From: Bifidobacterium sp. N4G05
Lineage (GTDB): Bacteria; Actinomycetota; Actinomycetes; Actinomycetales; Bifidobacteriaceae
Length of the DNA: 39,374 nt
NCBI RefSeq assembly: GCF_002742445.1
Contig: NZ_NJNQ01000010.1
Span: 1 to 39,374, forward strand
Direction of reading: 5' to 3'
Under the pieces are notes generated by a model, which saw only the letters and a program-made list of their open reading frames with translations, ran no database searches and was not told the DNA's origin. Numbering within the stretch: the stretch's first letter is position 1; every line of letters starts with the position of its first letter. A program made the position numbers and the translations under genes. Positions 16,174-25,197 of the stretch are shown here, in pieces.

Positions 16174-18045
16174 TTACTTGTTGTCCTTGTCGTCATCGTC
16201 CACGACTTCGGCGTCAACCACGTCGTCGTCAGCGGGAGCGGAACCGGTAGCACCTGCGGCACCAGCGGCGCCTGCAGCGTCGGCGGCACCCTGCTGTGCG
16301 TAGAGGGCCTGACCGATCTTCTGCGCGGAGGTCATCAGCTCGCTCTGGGCGGACTTGATCTTCTCAATGTCCTCACCCTTCAGGGCTTCCTTGAGCTCGT
16401 TGACCTTGTCGGTGACTTCCTTGGCCACATCGTCGGAGAGCTTGTCTTTATTGTCGTTGACGAGCTTCTCGGTCTGATAGGCGAAGGATTCAGCCTGATT
16501 GCGGGTTTCGGCGTCTTCCTTGCGCTTCTTGTCTTCGGCTTCGTGAGCTTCGGCTTCCTTGACCATGCGGTCGATCTCGTCCTTGCCCAGACCGGAACCG
16601 CCGGTGATGGTCATGGACTGTTCCTTGCCAGTGCCCTTGTCCTTGGCGGAAACGTGCACGATGCCGTTGGCGTCGATATCGAAGGTGACTTCGATCTGCG
16701 GAACGCCACGCGGAGCCGGAGCGATGCCGGTCAGCTCGAAGGTGCCCAGCGGCTTGTTGTCGCGAGCGAACTCACGCTCGCCCTGGTAAACCTGAATAAG
16801 CACGGACGGCTGGTTGTCTTCAGCGGTGGAGAAGACTTCGGAACGCTTGGTCGGAATGGCGGTGTTGCGGTCGATGAGCTTGGTCATGATGCCACCCTTG
16901 GTTTCGATGCCGAGGGACAGCGGGGTCACGTCGATGAGCAGCACGTCCTTGCGGTCGCCCTTGATGACGCCGGACTGCACGGCTGCGCCGACTGCCACGA
17001 CTTCATCCGGGTTCACGGACTGGTTGGCTTCCTTACCGCCGGTGAGCTCCTTGACGAGCTCCTTGACGGCCGGCATACGGGTGGAACCGCCGACGAGCAC
17101 CACGTGGTCGATATCGGAAACACCGATACCAGCGTCATGCAGCACGTTGTTGAACGGGGCGCGGCAGCGACCCAGCAGGTCGGAGGTCATGCTCTCGAAG
17201 TGTGCGCGGGTCAGGGTTTCGTCCAGATGCACCGGAGTGCCGTCAGGGGTCATGGCCAGATACTGCATGGAGATGGAAGTGCTCGAAGAAGCGCTCAGCT
17301 CCTTCTTGGCCTGTTCTGCGGCTTCCTTCAGGCGCTGCAGGGCGATCTTGTCCTTGCTCAGGTCGATGCCGTACTTGTTCTTGACTTCGCCGACGAGCCA
17401 GTCGATGATCTTCTGATCCCAATCGTCGCCGCCCAGGTGGTTGTCGCCGTTGGTGGCCTGCACCTGAATGGTGGAGAAGCCGTCGTCATCCTTGCCGATC
17501 TCCAGCAGGGACACGTCGAAGGTGCCACCACCGAGGTCGAAGACCAGAATGGTTTCATCTTCCTTACCCTTTTCGAGGCCGTAAGCCAGTGCGGCCGCGG
17601 TCGGCTCGTTGATGATACGCAGCACGTTCAGACCTGCGATGGTGCCGGCGTCCTTGGTGGCCTGACGCTGAGCGTCGTTAAAGTATGCCGGGCAGGTGAT
17701 CACAGCGTCGGTGACCGGCTCACCGAGGTAGGCTTCGGCATCACGCTTCAGCTTCATCAACACCTGTGCGGAGATCTCCTGCGGAGTCCACTTCTTGCCG
17801 TCGATTTCAACGGTCCAGTCGGTGCCCATGTGGCGCTTGACGGAGCTGATGGTGCGGTCGACGTTGGTCACGGCCTGACGCTTGGCAACTTCGCCGACGA
17901 GGATTTCACCGGACTTGCTGAATGCCACGACGGACGGCGTGGTGCGAGCGCCTTCAGCGTTCACGATAACGGTGGGCTGGCCACCTTCAAGAGTTGCGAT
18001 GCAGGAATTGGTAGTACCCAGATCGATGCCAACTGCGCGTCCCAT
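16174..18045 (-). CDS. dnaK: Chaperone DnaK (Hsp70)
   Basis: A 623-residue Hsp70 that binds exposed hydrophobic peptides in an ATP-dependent cycle with DnaJ and GrpE. The N-terminal actin-like ATPase shows GIDLGTTNS (about 6-14), [13 protein letters not shown] and [12 protein letters not shown], then [12 protein letters not shown]. The substrate-binding domain follows ([14 protein letters not shown]) and the C-terminal helical lid ends in an acidic tail ([18 protein letters not shown]). The ATG is preceded by AAGGAG. It is first in the dnaK-grpE-dnaJ-hspR operon, with an HspR HAIR site about 97 bases before the start. Confidence 0.99.
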   Translation of the reverse strand: MGRAVGIDLGTTNSCIATLEGGQPTVIVNAEGARTTPSVVAFSKSGEILVGEVAKRQAVTNVDRTISSVKRHMGTDWTVEIDGKKWTPQEISAQVLMKLKRDAEAYLGEPVTDAVITCPAYFNDAQRQATKDAGTIAGLNVLRIINEPTAAALAYGLEKGKEDETILVFDLGGGTFDVSLLEIGKDDDGFSTIQVQATNGDNHLGGDDWDQKIIDWLVGEVKNKYGIDLSKDKIALQRLKEAAEQAKKELSASSSTSISMQYLAMTPDGTPVHLDETLTRAHFESMTSDLLGRCRAPFNNVLHDAGIGVSDIDHVVLVGGSTRMPAVKELVKELTGGKEANQSVNPDEVVAVGAAVQSGVIKGDRKDVLLIDVTPLSLGIETKGGIMTKLIDRNTAIPTKRSEVFSTAEDNQPSVLIQVYQGEREFARDNKPLGTFELTGIAPAPRGVPQIEVTFDIDANGIVHVSAKDKGTGKEQSMTITGGSGLGKDEIDRMVKEAEAHEAEDKKRKEDAETRNQAESFAYQTEKLVNDNKDKLSDDVAKEVTDKVNELKEALKGEDIEKIKSAQSELMTSAQKIGQALYAQQGAADAAGAAGAAGATGSAPADDDVVDAEVVDDDDKDNK

Positions 18046-18141
18046 AACTTGTCTCCTTTGTAGATAGGTTCGCTATGCGTTTTCTGTTCTGTTCGTTCTT
18101 TCGCCCAAGTTTCGGTTTGCCGTCTCTCGGACTTTCCAAAA

Positions 18142-18162
18142 CTTGAGCCTACACCACTCAAC
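18142..18162 (-). promoter_or_regulatory. HAIR operator for HspR
   Basis: CTTGAGC-N7-ACTCAAC matches the actinobacterial HAIR consensus (CTTGAGT-N7-ACTCAAG) except at the outer and inner single bases. It is placed before dnaK where a repressor would cover the promoter. Confidence 0.88.
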
Positions 18163-18194
18163 TTTGATTCGCAAGCGATTATTCCCAAATTTAC

Positions 18195-18228
18195 AAAAAA
18201 GTTGAGCGAAGAGAGCTCAACTTTTTTT
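18195..18228. promoter_or_regulatory. Second HAIR-like palindrome doubling as a terminator
   Basis: GTTGAGC-N7-GCTCAAC (18201-18221) is a perfect inverted repeat with the same 7-base spacing as a HAIR site. It is flanked by AAAAAA on the left and TTTTTTT on the right, as in a bidirectional rho-independent terminator. It is 39 bases further from dnaK than the first HAIR site. Confidence 0.65.
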
Positions 18229-18304
18229 CGGACGCAATCTTAAGTGCAATCTCAAGACACGATTTCAAGATACGATCGCCATCAAACCTGATCGTACGGT
18301 GAGA

Positions 18305-18346
18305 TAAAAGATCCGGATCACACTGCGACGCGTGCGATCCGGATCT
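18305..18346 (-). terminator. Terminator of the alkaline phosphatase gene
   Basis: AGATCCGGATC and GATCCGGATCT form an 11-bp perfect stem around 16 bases. On the minus strand it is followed by TTTTATC. It is 30 bases past the phosphatase stop. Confidence 0.85.
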
Positions 18347-18376
18347 AGTCCGTGATCTTCAGATCTCTTCAGATTT

Positions 18377-20437
18377 TCAGCGGCTGATCTTGGTGGTCTT
18401 GACAATCATCGCGATTGCGGCCAGCATGGCGATCGCAAGTGCGGCGATGGAGATCGCGGAACCAGTGTTGCCGAGCACACCGGACTTCGGATTGTTGTTC
18501 ACCTTGCCGGAAGCAATCACGTCATTCTTACCGTCGCCCGGCTTCTCATCTGAGGAATCACGGGCCGGAGCCTGGAAGTCGACGGTCACGGTCTTGCCAG
18601 ACTGGCGGCCGGTGACGGTGAGCGTGTACTCATTGCCTTCAGTGACCTTGTCGAGCGTGATGCCGGTGGTCTGAGCGGTCTTGACGCGCACGCCGGAGAC
18701 CGGAGTGGAGCTGTCGGAAGCGACGACCACGTTGCCGGACTTGTCCTTGAGTTCATAGGAGAGCACTGCGTCGCCGTTGAATCCGGTGGATTCGGCCACA
18801 TACTTGCCATCGGTGAGCTTGACTTCGGTCTTGGCGTCGTTGGAGAGCGACTGCTGAGCATCGGAGGTGGAGGCAAGGCCGAGGGTGTTGGCGATGGTGT
18901 AGAAGTTGTCGGTCTGGTCGGTCAGGCCAATCACGCGCTGGGCCCCAGGGCCGGAAGCGGCGATGCGCAGTTGGGTGCCGGTGTGAGCCATGTCGCCACC
19001 GTTGTAGCCGCCGTCCTCGTCGCGGGAGTCAGCTTCAGCGGTGCCGTAGGAGACGACCATGTTGTTGCCGTCAGCGGTCTTGAGCACGGTGGAGAGCGCA
19101 TAAGCCGGCTGAGCGTTGAGAATCTGGGAGGTGTGGGCGTGGTCGGCGGTAACGATCACGAGGGTGTTGCTCAGATCAACGTTCTTCATGGCGTAGGCGA
19201 TGGCCTGATCGAAATCGTCGGTTTCACCAATCTGGCCGCAAGCGTTGCCAGCGTGATCCTGCTTGTCGATGGAAGCGCCTTCAACCTGCAGGAAGTAGCC
19301 GTTTGTGTTGCCGGCCGGGTTGGCTTCGAGCAGATCGAGCGCCTTCTTGGTCATGTCAGCGAGCGAGGAGCCCTGGTTGCCGAGCCAGTCGGCGTTCGGA
19401 GTGCATACGGTCGGGTTGGCGTCTTTGGCCGGGTCCTTGGCGGTGGCCTTGGATGGGTTGAACTTGGTAGGCATGTTGCCGTCGCTCATCAGGGCGAGCA
19501 CCGGCTGGCCTTCCTTGTATTCGAGCGCGTTCATGGCAGCCGGATCGTTCTCGACGGTCTGGTAGCCCATTTCCTTGGCCTGCTCCCACACGGTCTTGCC
19601 AGCATATTCGCCGCCCTGAACGGTCTGGCGGAAGTACTTGGAACCGCCGCCGATGGTCACGTCGGCGCGGGTATCGAGCAACTGCTCGGAAATGGAACCG
19701 ATGCCGCCGTTCTCCTTGAGCTGATTCACGAGGCAACGTTTCGCAGCATCATTAGAGGAACCGTCGGTCTTGCCTTGCGGACCGTAGCAGCCACGCTCGG
19801 TGGAGTGCGATTCGAGCACGGCCGGGGTGGCGTCCTGGATTTCGGCGGTGGTCACATTGCCGGTGGCCTTGCCTGCCGCCTTGGCGAGTTCGAACAGATT
19901 GAGCTGCGGATTGCCATAAACGTCTACATCGACCGCGTTGTTGTAAGTCTTAGTGCCGGTTGCCCATGCGGAGCCGGATGCGGAGGAATCGGTCACTGCG
20001 GTGAGCTTGCCCGGGTTCGGGTTGGCGTTGAGGCCGCCCTTGTCATCCTTGCCGACCGCGCTGTCGCCGCTGTTGCCGCCCAGCGAGAAGGTGGTGTACT
20101 GGCCGGTGCCGGCATTGGTGTCGCCGAGCTCTGCCGGCTGGCCGACTGCGTCGAGGCCTTCGAAGTGGCCGTTTGCACCCTTGAGATAATCGCGGGCGAC
20201 GGTGATTTCGGAATCGCCCATGCCGTCACCGATGAACAGGATGACGTTCTTGGCGGTGCCGTTGCCGATGGCTGCAATGCGCTGTGCGCCGCCGTGCTGA
20301 GCCAGTTCCGCAACGGACTTGCCGTTCAGATTGTAAGTGGAAGTTTCGTTGGCGAGTGCCGGTGCCGCGAGCGCACCGAGCGTTGCAGCGGAAGCGATTG
20401 CTGCAATCGCTCCTTTGAGAGCCCTTCGATTGTTCAT
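18377..20437 (-). CDS. phoA: Secreted, wall-anchored alkaline phosphatase
   Basis: A 686-residue extracellular phosphomonoesterase that frees phosphate from organic esters. It has a signal peptide (basic start, Ala-rich core, cut near APALA-N at 29). Metal ligands lie in FIGDGMGDSE (about 69-77), DHAGNACG, VTADHAHTSQ and MAHTGTQ. The phosphorylated Ser is in TDSSASGSAWATG (Ser about 151). After the enzyme domain there is an extra Ig-like module (about 545-630), a Ser/Asp/Lys-rich spacer, and a sorting-type end: VLGNTGSAIS, a hydrophobic helix and basic KTTKISR. LGNTG is a variant of LPxTG, so sortase anchoring is likely but not certain. A candidate PHO box precedes it. Confidence 0.93.
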   Translation of the reverse strand: MNNRRALKGAIAAIASAATLGALAAPALANETSTYNLNGKSVAELAQHGGAQRIAAIGNGTAKNVILFIGDGMGDSEITVARDYLKGANGHFEGLDAVGQPAELGDTNAGTGQYTTFSLGGNSGDSAVGKDDKGGLNANPNPGKLTAVTDSSASGSAWATGTKTYNNAVDVDVYGNPQLNLFELAKAAGKATGNVTTAEIQDATPAVLESHSTERGCYGPQGKTDGSSNDAAKRCLVNQLKENGGIGSISEQLLDTRADVTIGGGSKYFRQTVQGGEYAGKTVWEQAKEMGYQTVENDPAAMNALEYKEGQPVLALMSDGNMPTKFNPSKATAKDPAKDANPTVCTPNADWLGNQGSSLADMTKKALDLLEANPAGNTNGYFLQVEGASIDKQDHAGNACGQIGETDDFDQAIAYAMKNVDLSNTLVIVTADHAHTSQILNAQPAYALSTVLKTADGNNMVVSYGTAEADSRDEDGGYNGGDMAHTGTQLRIAASGPGAQRVIGLTDQTDNFYTIANTLGLASTSDAQQSLSNDAKTEVKLTDGKYVAESTGFNGDAVLSYELKDKSGNVVVASDSSTPVSGVRVKTAQTTGITLDKVTEGNEYTLTVTGRQSGKTVTVDFQAPARDSSDEKPGDGKNDVIASGKVNNNPKSGVLGNTGSAISIAALAIAMLAAIAMIVKTTKISR

Positions 20438-20511
20438 CTTTTTCTTCTTTCTTTAGCCTGTGCTGTATTGCGATCTCCACGCTAGATTTCGCAAATCAAC
20501 TTCCGAGGCGT

Positions 20512-20554
20512 TTTAGACGAACGAAACGTGAACTCTCGTCTTTACAAAGTGAAC
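20512..20554 (-). promoter_or_regulatory. Candidate PHO box before alkaline phosphatase
   Basis: On the minus strand GTTCACGTTTC (20533-20523) is followed directly by GTTCGTCTAAA (20522-20512), and another GTTCACTTTGT lies 21 bases upstream (20554-20544). Tandem 11-base units beginning GTTCAC are the PhoP-binding pattern described in Streptomyces. The position, 75 to 117 bases before the phosphatase start, fits phosphate control. Confidence 0.6.
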
Positions 20555-20651
20555 ACTTATCTCAAATTCCCTTTCCTCCAACCATCATCCCCAATATTCA
20601 CCCTTAAAACTGAATCATGACTCATGCTTTTGTCGCATGATGTGCTGACGG

Positions 20652-21590
20652 TCAGGCGGAAGCGTGGACGGATCGGGTGGCTTTTACGGCTACGAATATC
20701 GAGCGAATCAGGAGCACGCACAGGTAGCATGCGAACAGAATCGAGCCGACGCGTGGCGAGACTACGCCCGCTATCCACGTACCGAATGGCGCGGTAACGG
20801 CAGCCACCAAGCCAATAACCAGCGCGGCCTTTACATGCACCAGCTTGCGTTTCAGGTTTGCCGCGCTTGTGGTAATCGAGTTCGGGAACATGGCCAGCAG
20901 CGACGTACCTCGCGCAATCAGATCGGACGCGCCGAACAGCATCGATAGTGCGGGCACGGCGAGAGCCCCGCCGCCAATTCCCAGCAGTCCCGCCAACGTG
21001 CCAATCACCACACCCAGCAGCCCCAGGCAAACTCCGGTCAACGCACTCATCGCAATGTGCTGGTCGCGCGACGGCACGAAACTAATCTGATTGGCCACCA
21101 CAAACACGAGAAACACTACGAAAATCCATCGCAATACGAGTTCCGACAAGCGCGAAAGCAGCCAGCTGCCGATCTGGCCGCCTACGAACATGCCGCAAAA
21201 CAGCAGCAGCGCGGCGAGCCAGTCCACATTCCCGCAAGTCGCGTAAGAAATGACGCCGGAAATCGAGGTTGGTACGATCGCAAGCATTGACGTCGCCGCC
21301 GCATTACGTTGCGTCAGTCCGAGCCATACCAGCGCGGGCACAATCACAGTACCGCCGCCAATGCCAAACATGCCGGATAGTAGCCCTACTGCCACGCCGA
21401 CGATCACCAGCACTGCAATGCCTCGCGCGGATTCGTCGAGTCCCGCAGGATCCGCGCCAAACAGCCGGTCCGCTTTCTTACTGAACTGCCCACTCATCTG
21501 CCCGCTCGGTTGCGCATTCGACTGTCCGCTATCTTCAGCGCGTTCAACACTTTCAGCATTCGAAATATTGGAAATATCTGATTTCTTCAT
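20652..21590 (-). CDS. TSUP (TauE/SafE) family anion exporter/importer
   Basis: A membrane protein of about 312 residues in the TSUP family, which moves sulfite, sulfonates or similar organic anions. Two glycine-rich repeats mark the family: GLLSGMFGIGGGTVIVPALVWLG and GTLAGLLGIGGGALAVPALSMLFG, each at the start of a four-helix half. The first 50 or so residues are hydrophilic and Ser/Gln-rich. I place the start at 21590 because AGGGGAGCG precedes that ATG; an upstream in-frame start at 21641 has no such site. No sulfur gene is nearby, so the substrate is unknown. The 214 bases to the phosphatase gene contain the PHO box and no clear terminator. Confidence 0.9.
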   Translation of the reverse strand: MKKSDISNISNAESVERAEDSGQSNAQPSGQMSGQFSKKADRLFGADPAGLDESARGIAVLVIVGVAVGLLSGMFGIGGGTVIVPALVWLGLTQRNAAATSMLAIVPTSISGVISYATCGNVDWLAALLLFCGMFVGGQIGSWLLSRLSELVLRWIFVVFLVFVVANQISFVPSRDQHIAMSALTGVCLGLLGVVIGTLAGLLGIGGGALAVPALSMLFGASDLIARGTSLLAMFPNSITTSAANLKRKLVHVKAALVIGLVAAVTAPFGTWIAGVVSPRVGSILFACYLCVLLIRSIFVAVKATRSVHASA

Positions 21591-21681
21591 CGCTCCCCTA
21601 CCATCGCATTTCTTCCTTCTTGCGATAGTACATTCCCGCACATTTCAGTGCCGCGCAATACGCACCGCGTACCACGCAAGG

Positions 21682-22464
21682 TCAGGCGTTCAGCACGTAA
21701 TCCAGCAATCCCTCATAATCGGCGCCGGTAAACGAACGCACTGCATAACTCGATGTTTCCGGATCATCTGCCGGCGAAATCTCCGTACGAAAATACACGC
21801 CGTCAATGCCCGCGGTACGAGCGCCAACAATATCGTTCTGCTCGTCATTGCCCACCATCAGTGCATGCTTGGCGGTCACGAATTCGCGGTCGAGCGCCAG
21901 CATGTACAAGTCGCGCGCGGGCTTGCGGATCTTCTCCTCGCTGGAGATGATCACGTCGTCAAGCACGTTGACAAGTCCCGTCATTTCCAGTTCTGCGCGG
22001 GTGTAGCAGGATTGCGCGTTGCTCAGCAGCGCCACGACAATGCCGGATTCCTGCAGTTTTTCGATCATTTCCAGAGCCCCCGGGTACAGGCGGATCATAC
22101 TGGTGCTGCCCTGCCGGAACGCCCATGCGGCTTTTTGAGCGGCTTGCGGCAATGCCAGCAAACGTTCCGCCTCATCGCTGCGATTCATGAGCAACGATCG
22201 GTATACCGGTAGTACGTCGAACTCGTCCCACCCATTGCGAACGATGGCATGATTCGACTGATGCGCTATTTCGCGCGCCTCAAGTTTTTTAAAACGCTCA
22301 CGCAACGCCTCGACCGAATCGTATTGCGCGCCCAATTCGCATGCGGCGTCATACAAGGCCTGCCAGGCCGCGTCGCACTGTTCGTCGGTACGTATGTCGA
22401 TAAGCGTTCCATACAAATCGAAGAACACAACCTCATATTTAGGGGTATGCGTCACATTTTCCAT
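21682..22464 (-). CDS. HAD-superfamily hydrolase
   Basis: A HAD phosphatase of about 260 residues. Motif I is VVFFDLYGTLIDIRTDEQ (Asp-x-Tyr, so the second Asp of DxD is replaced by Tyr), motif II is VVALLSNAQSCY, the Lys is in SSEEKIRKPARDLYMLAL, and motif III is LMVGNDEQNDIVGARTAGIDGVYF. The Asp-to-Tyr change removes the usual general acid/base of motif I, which suggests altered catalysis or a phosphatase with a non-standard acid. The start at 22464 has GAGGA upstream; a longer frame to 22617 contains a Cys/Gly-rich non-coding-like stretch. The substrate is unknown. Confidence 0.88.
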   Translation of the reverse strand: MENVTHTPKYEVVFFDLYGTLIDIRTDEQCDAAWQALYDAACELGAQYDSVEALRERFKKLEAREIAHQSNHAIVRNGWDEFDVLPVYRSLLMNRSDEAERLLALPQAAQKAAWAFRQGSTSMIRLYPGALEMIEKLQESGIVVALLSNAQSCYTRAELEMTGLVNVLDDVIISSEEKIRKPARDLYMLALDREFVTAKHALMVGNDEQNDIVGARTAGIDGVYFRTEISPADDPETSSYAVRSFTGADYEGLLDYVLNA

Positions 22465-22690
22465 AACAGGTCCTCTCGTCGGCATCGTCGCCGCTTTACC
22501 GGCGGCGGCTATTGCCACTTTGCAACCGCCGCCATTGCAAACCAATGAGTTACATGCGTTATACATGAGGTTACCGCAACCTCCAGATTGCAAACGATAG
22601 TCAAATAGAAAAAACATTTTTCTTATTTCTCATCCATAAGACAGTCAAGAAATCGCAATACAGCAACGTTTACACCCAATAACACGCCTA
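22465..22690. other. Divergent control region between HAD gene and malQ
   Basis: Part of a 346-base stretch without a gene. It contains several GCAAAC/GCAACC half-sites (for example TTGCAAACGATAGTC near 22590) like those of the LacI operators further right, but no complete palindrome. No further coding signal is seen. Confidence 0.4.
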
Positions 22691-22719
22691 TTGAAAACGA
22701 TGTCACCATATGCTACAGT
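22691..22719 (+). promoter_or_regulatory. Promoter of malQ
   Basis: TTGAAA, 17 bases, TACAGT. The -35 overlaps TGAAAACGATGTCA, similar to the TGAAAACG half-sites elsewhere in the locus, so LacI-type control at the -35 is plausible. Confidence 0.6.
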
Positions 22720-22810
22720 ACATATCAGAACGATTGATCGCACCGAAGCGCGCCAATCGCGTGGCAATGCAGCATGATTGGCCATCAACGGCCCAGGGAA
22801 GAAGGAACCT

Positions 22811-24973
22811 ATGGCGGAAACCCAACAAACCGAAAGCGCGGAACGCATCGCACGACCGCTTATCCAGCTCGCCAAGCTCAACGGCATATCAACGTCGTAC
22901 ATCGACCAGCTCGGCACCTACGTGGAAATCCGCGACGAAGTGCTCGTCTCCGTGCTTGCGGCGCTCGGTGTGGACGCGTCCAGCGACGAGGCGATCACAA
23001 CATCGTACGAACTCACCAAGCATCGCATCGCAGACACGCTCGTGGAACCGACCATCGTGAAGTTTATCGGCAAGGAGTCAACCACGCCGATCCGCGCGAA
23101 AGGCCATGACGTGACGCTGCGCCTGCTACTCGAAGACGGCACGCAGTACGAGGGCAACCTGTGCATGTACCTGACCTCGCAGGCCGACGGCTCACTTACG
23201 CTCACTCTGCCCGACGACATTCCCGCCGGCTACCACACGTTGCGCGTCAACGCGGGCCCATTGCACGGCGAGGCGCGACTGATCTGTGCCCCGGCACGCA
23301 TGACCCTGCCACCGGCGGTCGCCGAAAAGCAGCGTTGGGGTTGGATGGCGCAAATATATTCCATCCGCTCCGCCGAATCGTGGGGCGTGGGCGATTATGG
23401 CGACCTGAAGTTGCTGCTCACCGACGCCGCCGAAAAGTCTCATGCCGACTTCATGCTCATCAACCCGATTCACGCGACCGCGCCGGTCGAGCCGCTCGAA
23501 CCGTCGCCGTACCTGCCGGAATCGCGCCGATTCATGAACGTCACCTATATTCGCCCGCAGAATATTGAGGAATATGCAGGGCTTGACGAGGAAGCAAAGG
23601 CCGAGGTCGAGCGTCTGCACGCCGAAGTGGCCCCCGCCAACGACAACGCCGACGAACTCGACATCAACTCCGCGTGGTGGCATAAGCGCCAAGCTCTGCA
23701 GCTCGTGTTCAAGGTGCCACGTTCCGCCGAGCGCCAGGCCTCGTTCGAAGCGTTCAAGGAAGCGGCCGGCCCCGATCTGCGTGCGTTCGCCGCATGGTCG
23801 GTGGCATTCCAGGTGTGGGGCGCTCCGTGGGAGGGCACATGGTTTGCGGAGACGAACCGTGATTCGCCGGAAGTGGCCGAACTCCTACACGATCATGCCG
23901 ATATGGTCGACTTCGAATGCTGGCTGCAGTGGATCGCCGACGAACAGGTGACCGCCGCACAGACCGCCGCGCGCGAAAGCGGCATGGCATTGGGCCTCAT
24001 GCAAGACATGGCCGTGGGCGTGCATTCGCTGGGCGCCGACGTGTGGTGGAATCCGGAACGTTTCGCCGTCGGCAGCGTCACCGTGGGCTGCCCGCCGGAC
24101 TTCTACAACCAGCAGGGCCAGGATTGGGGACAACCGCCGTTCAATCCGAATTATCTCGCCAAAACCGGTTACGGCGTGTACCGCGAAATGGTGCACAACA
24201 TGTTTTCGCACGCGGGCGCGGTACGCATCGACCATGTGCTCGGCCTGTTCCGCCTGTGGTGGATTCCGCAGGGCGAAGGTGCACGCGGCGGCGCATACGT
24301 CACCTACAACCATGAGGCGATGATCGCGATCCTCACGATCGAAGCCTCCCGCGTGAACGGCCTGGTGGTGGGCGAAGATCTCGGCACCGTGCCCGATTAC
24401 GTGCGCAATGTGCTCGCCGAGCACGGCCTGCTCGGCTGCATGGTAGAATGGTTCGCCCGCGTGGACGACTCCCCCAACGCCGGCGACCCGTACGCCGACC
24501 CGGCCGACTACCGCAAGTACGCGCTGGCTTCCGTAACCACGCACGATATGCCGCCAACCGCCGGCTACCTGCAGTTCGAACACGTCAAACTGCGTGAGAA
24601 ACTGCACCTGCTCACCGGCCCGGTCGAGGAATTCCAGGCATCCGCAACCGCGGAGCGCCAGGCCATGCTTGACCGACTGGTCGAAAGCGAACTGATCACG
24701 CCGGAAATCGCAGCGGACGTCGACAATCATATTCAGGAAATCGTCGAAGCGATGCACAAAATGCTGCTCCACTCACCATCCGTGCTTCTGCAGGCGGCGC
24801 TGGTGGACGGCGTCGGCGAAACCCGCGCACAAAACCAGCCGGGCACGTCCAGCGAATACTGCAACTGGCGTGTGCCGCTGGCAGGCCCCGACCACAAGGT
24901 GGTGCACACCGACGAAGTGTTCGACCTGCCGCGCGTGAAGTCGCTTTCCGCCATCATGAACGGTGAAAAGTAA
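22811..24973 (+). CDS. malQ: 4-alpha-glucanotransferase (amylomaltase)
   Basis: A 720-residue GH77 enzyme that transfers maltosyl and longer 1,4-glucan segments between maltodextrins in the cytosol, releasing glucose. Catalytic motifs are VRIDHVLGLFRLWW (nucleophile Asp, about residue 474), VVGEDLGTVPDYVR (acid/base Glu, about 522) and TTHDMPPTAGYL (Asp, about 578). The first 150 residues form the extra N-terminal domain found in actinobacterial and E. coli-type MalQ. The ATG has GAAGGA upstream. It is a single-gene unit with its own promoter and terminator. It would complement the GH13 enzyme and importer further right. Confidence 0.97.
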   Translation: MAETQQTESAERIARPLIQLAKLNGISTSYIDQLGTYVEIRDEVLVSVLAALGVDASSDEAITTSYELTKHRIADTLVEPTIVKFIGKESTTPIRAKGHDVTLRLLLEDGTQYEGNLCMYLTSQADGSLTLTLPDDIPAGYHTLRVNAGPLHGEARLICAPARMTLPPAVAEKQRWGWMAQIYSIRSAESWGVGDYGDLKLLLTDAAEKSHADFMLINPIHATAPVEPLEPSPYLPESRRFMNVTYIRPQNIEEYAGLDEEAKAEVERLHAEVAPANDNADELDINSAWWHKRQALQLVFKVPRSAERQASFEAFKEAAGPDLRAFAAWSVAFQVWGAPWEGTWFAETNRDSPEVAELLHDHADMVDFECWLQWIADEQVTAAQTAARESGMALGLMQDMAVGVHSLGADVWWNPERFAVGSVTVGCPPDFYNQQGQDWGQPPFNPNYLAKTGYGVYREMVHNMFSHAGAVRIDHVLGLFRLWWIPQGEGARGGAYVTYNHEAMIAILTIEASRVNGLVVGEDLGTVPDYVRNVLAEHGLLGCMVEWFARVDDSPNAGDPYADPADYRKYALASVTTHDMPPTAGYLQFEHVKLREKLHLLTGPVEEFQASATAERQAMLDRLVESELITPEIAADVDNHIQEIVEAMHKMLLHSPSVLLQAALVDGVGETRAQNQPGTSSEYCNWRVPLAGPDHKVVHTDEVFDLPRVKSLSAIMNGEK

Positions 24974-25025
24974 GCTTTCTCCGATGATGATTTCCCGAAA
25001 GTAAAATTTCCTCACACAACACCAG

Positions 25026-25062
25026 AAAAGTCCCGTCAAACGAAATATTTGACGGGACTTTT
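25026..25062 (+). terminator. Terminator of malQ
   Basis: AAAAGTCCCGTCAAA and TTTGACGGGACTTTT form a 15-bp perfect stem with a 7-base loop, followed by CTTTAT, 53 bases after the malQ stop. Confidence 0.93.
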
Positions 25063-25140
25063 CTTTATCTCTGTTCGACGCCCTGTTTAATCCTCTGTTT
25101 AATGACAACAATAACAAGAGTTTTCACAAGAAATAGTATG

Positions 25141-25174
25141 CGGTAAACGGTTTTATATATGAAAACGATTGCCG
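25141..25174 (+). promoter_or_regulatory. LacI-type inverted operator before the DUF624 gene
   Basis: CGGTAAACGGTTTT and its imperfect inverse GAAAACGATTGCCG flank ATATAT, which may be the -10. Each arm resembles a LacI-family site with a central CG. The site covers an upstream ATG (25159) and supports placing the gene start downstream, at 25198. Confidence 0.5.
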
Positions 25175-25197
25175 CACCGCCGAGTAGACTGGTGCGC

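Noticed and set aside
16543..18063. A 506-codon open frame antisense to dnaK
   Set aside because: It mirrors the dnaK codon pattern, has no family features and no ribosome site; dnaK itself is beyond doubt.
18971..20485. A 504-codon open frame antisense to alkaline phosphatase
   Set aside because: It is a codon-bias shadow; the phosphatase has all its catalytic motifs.
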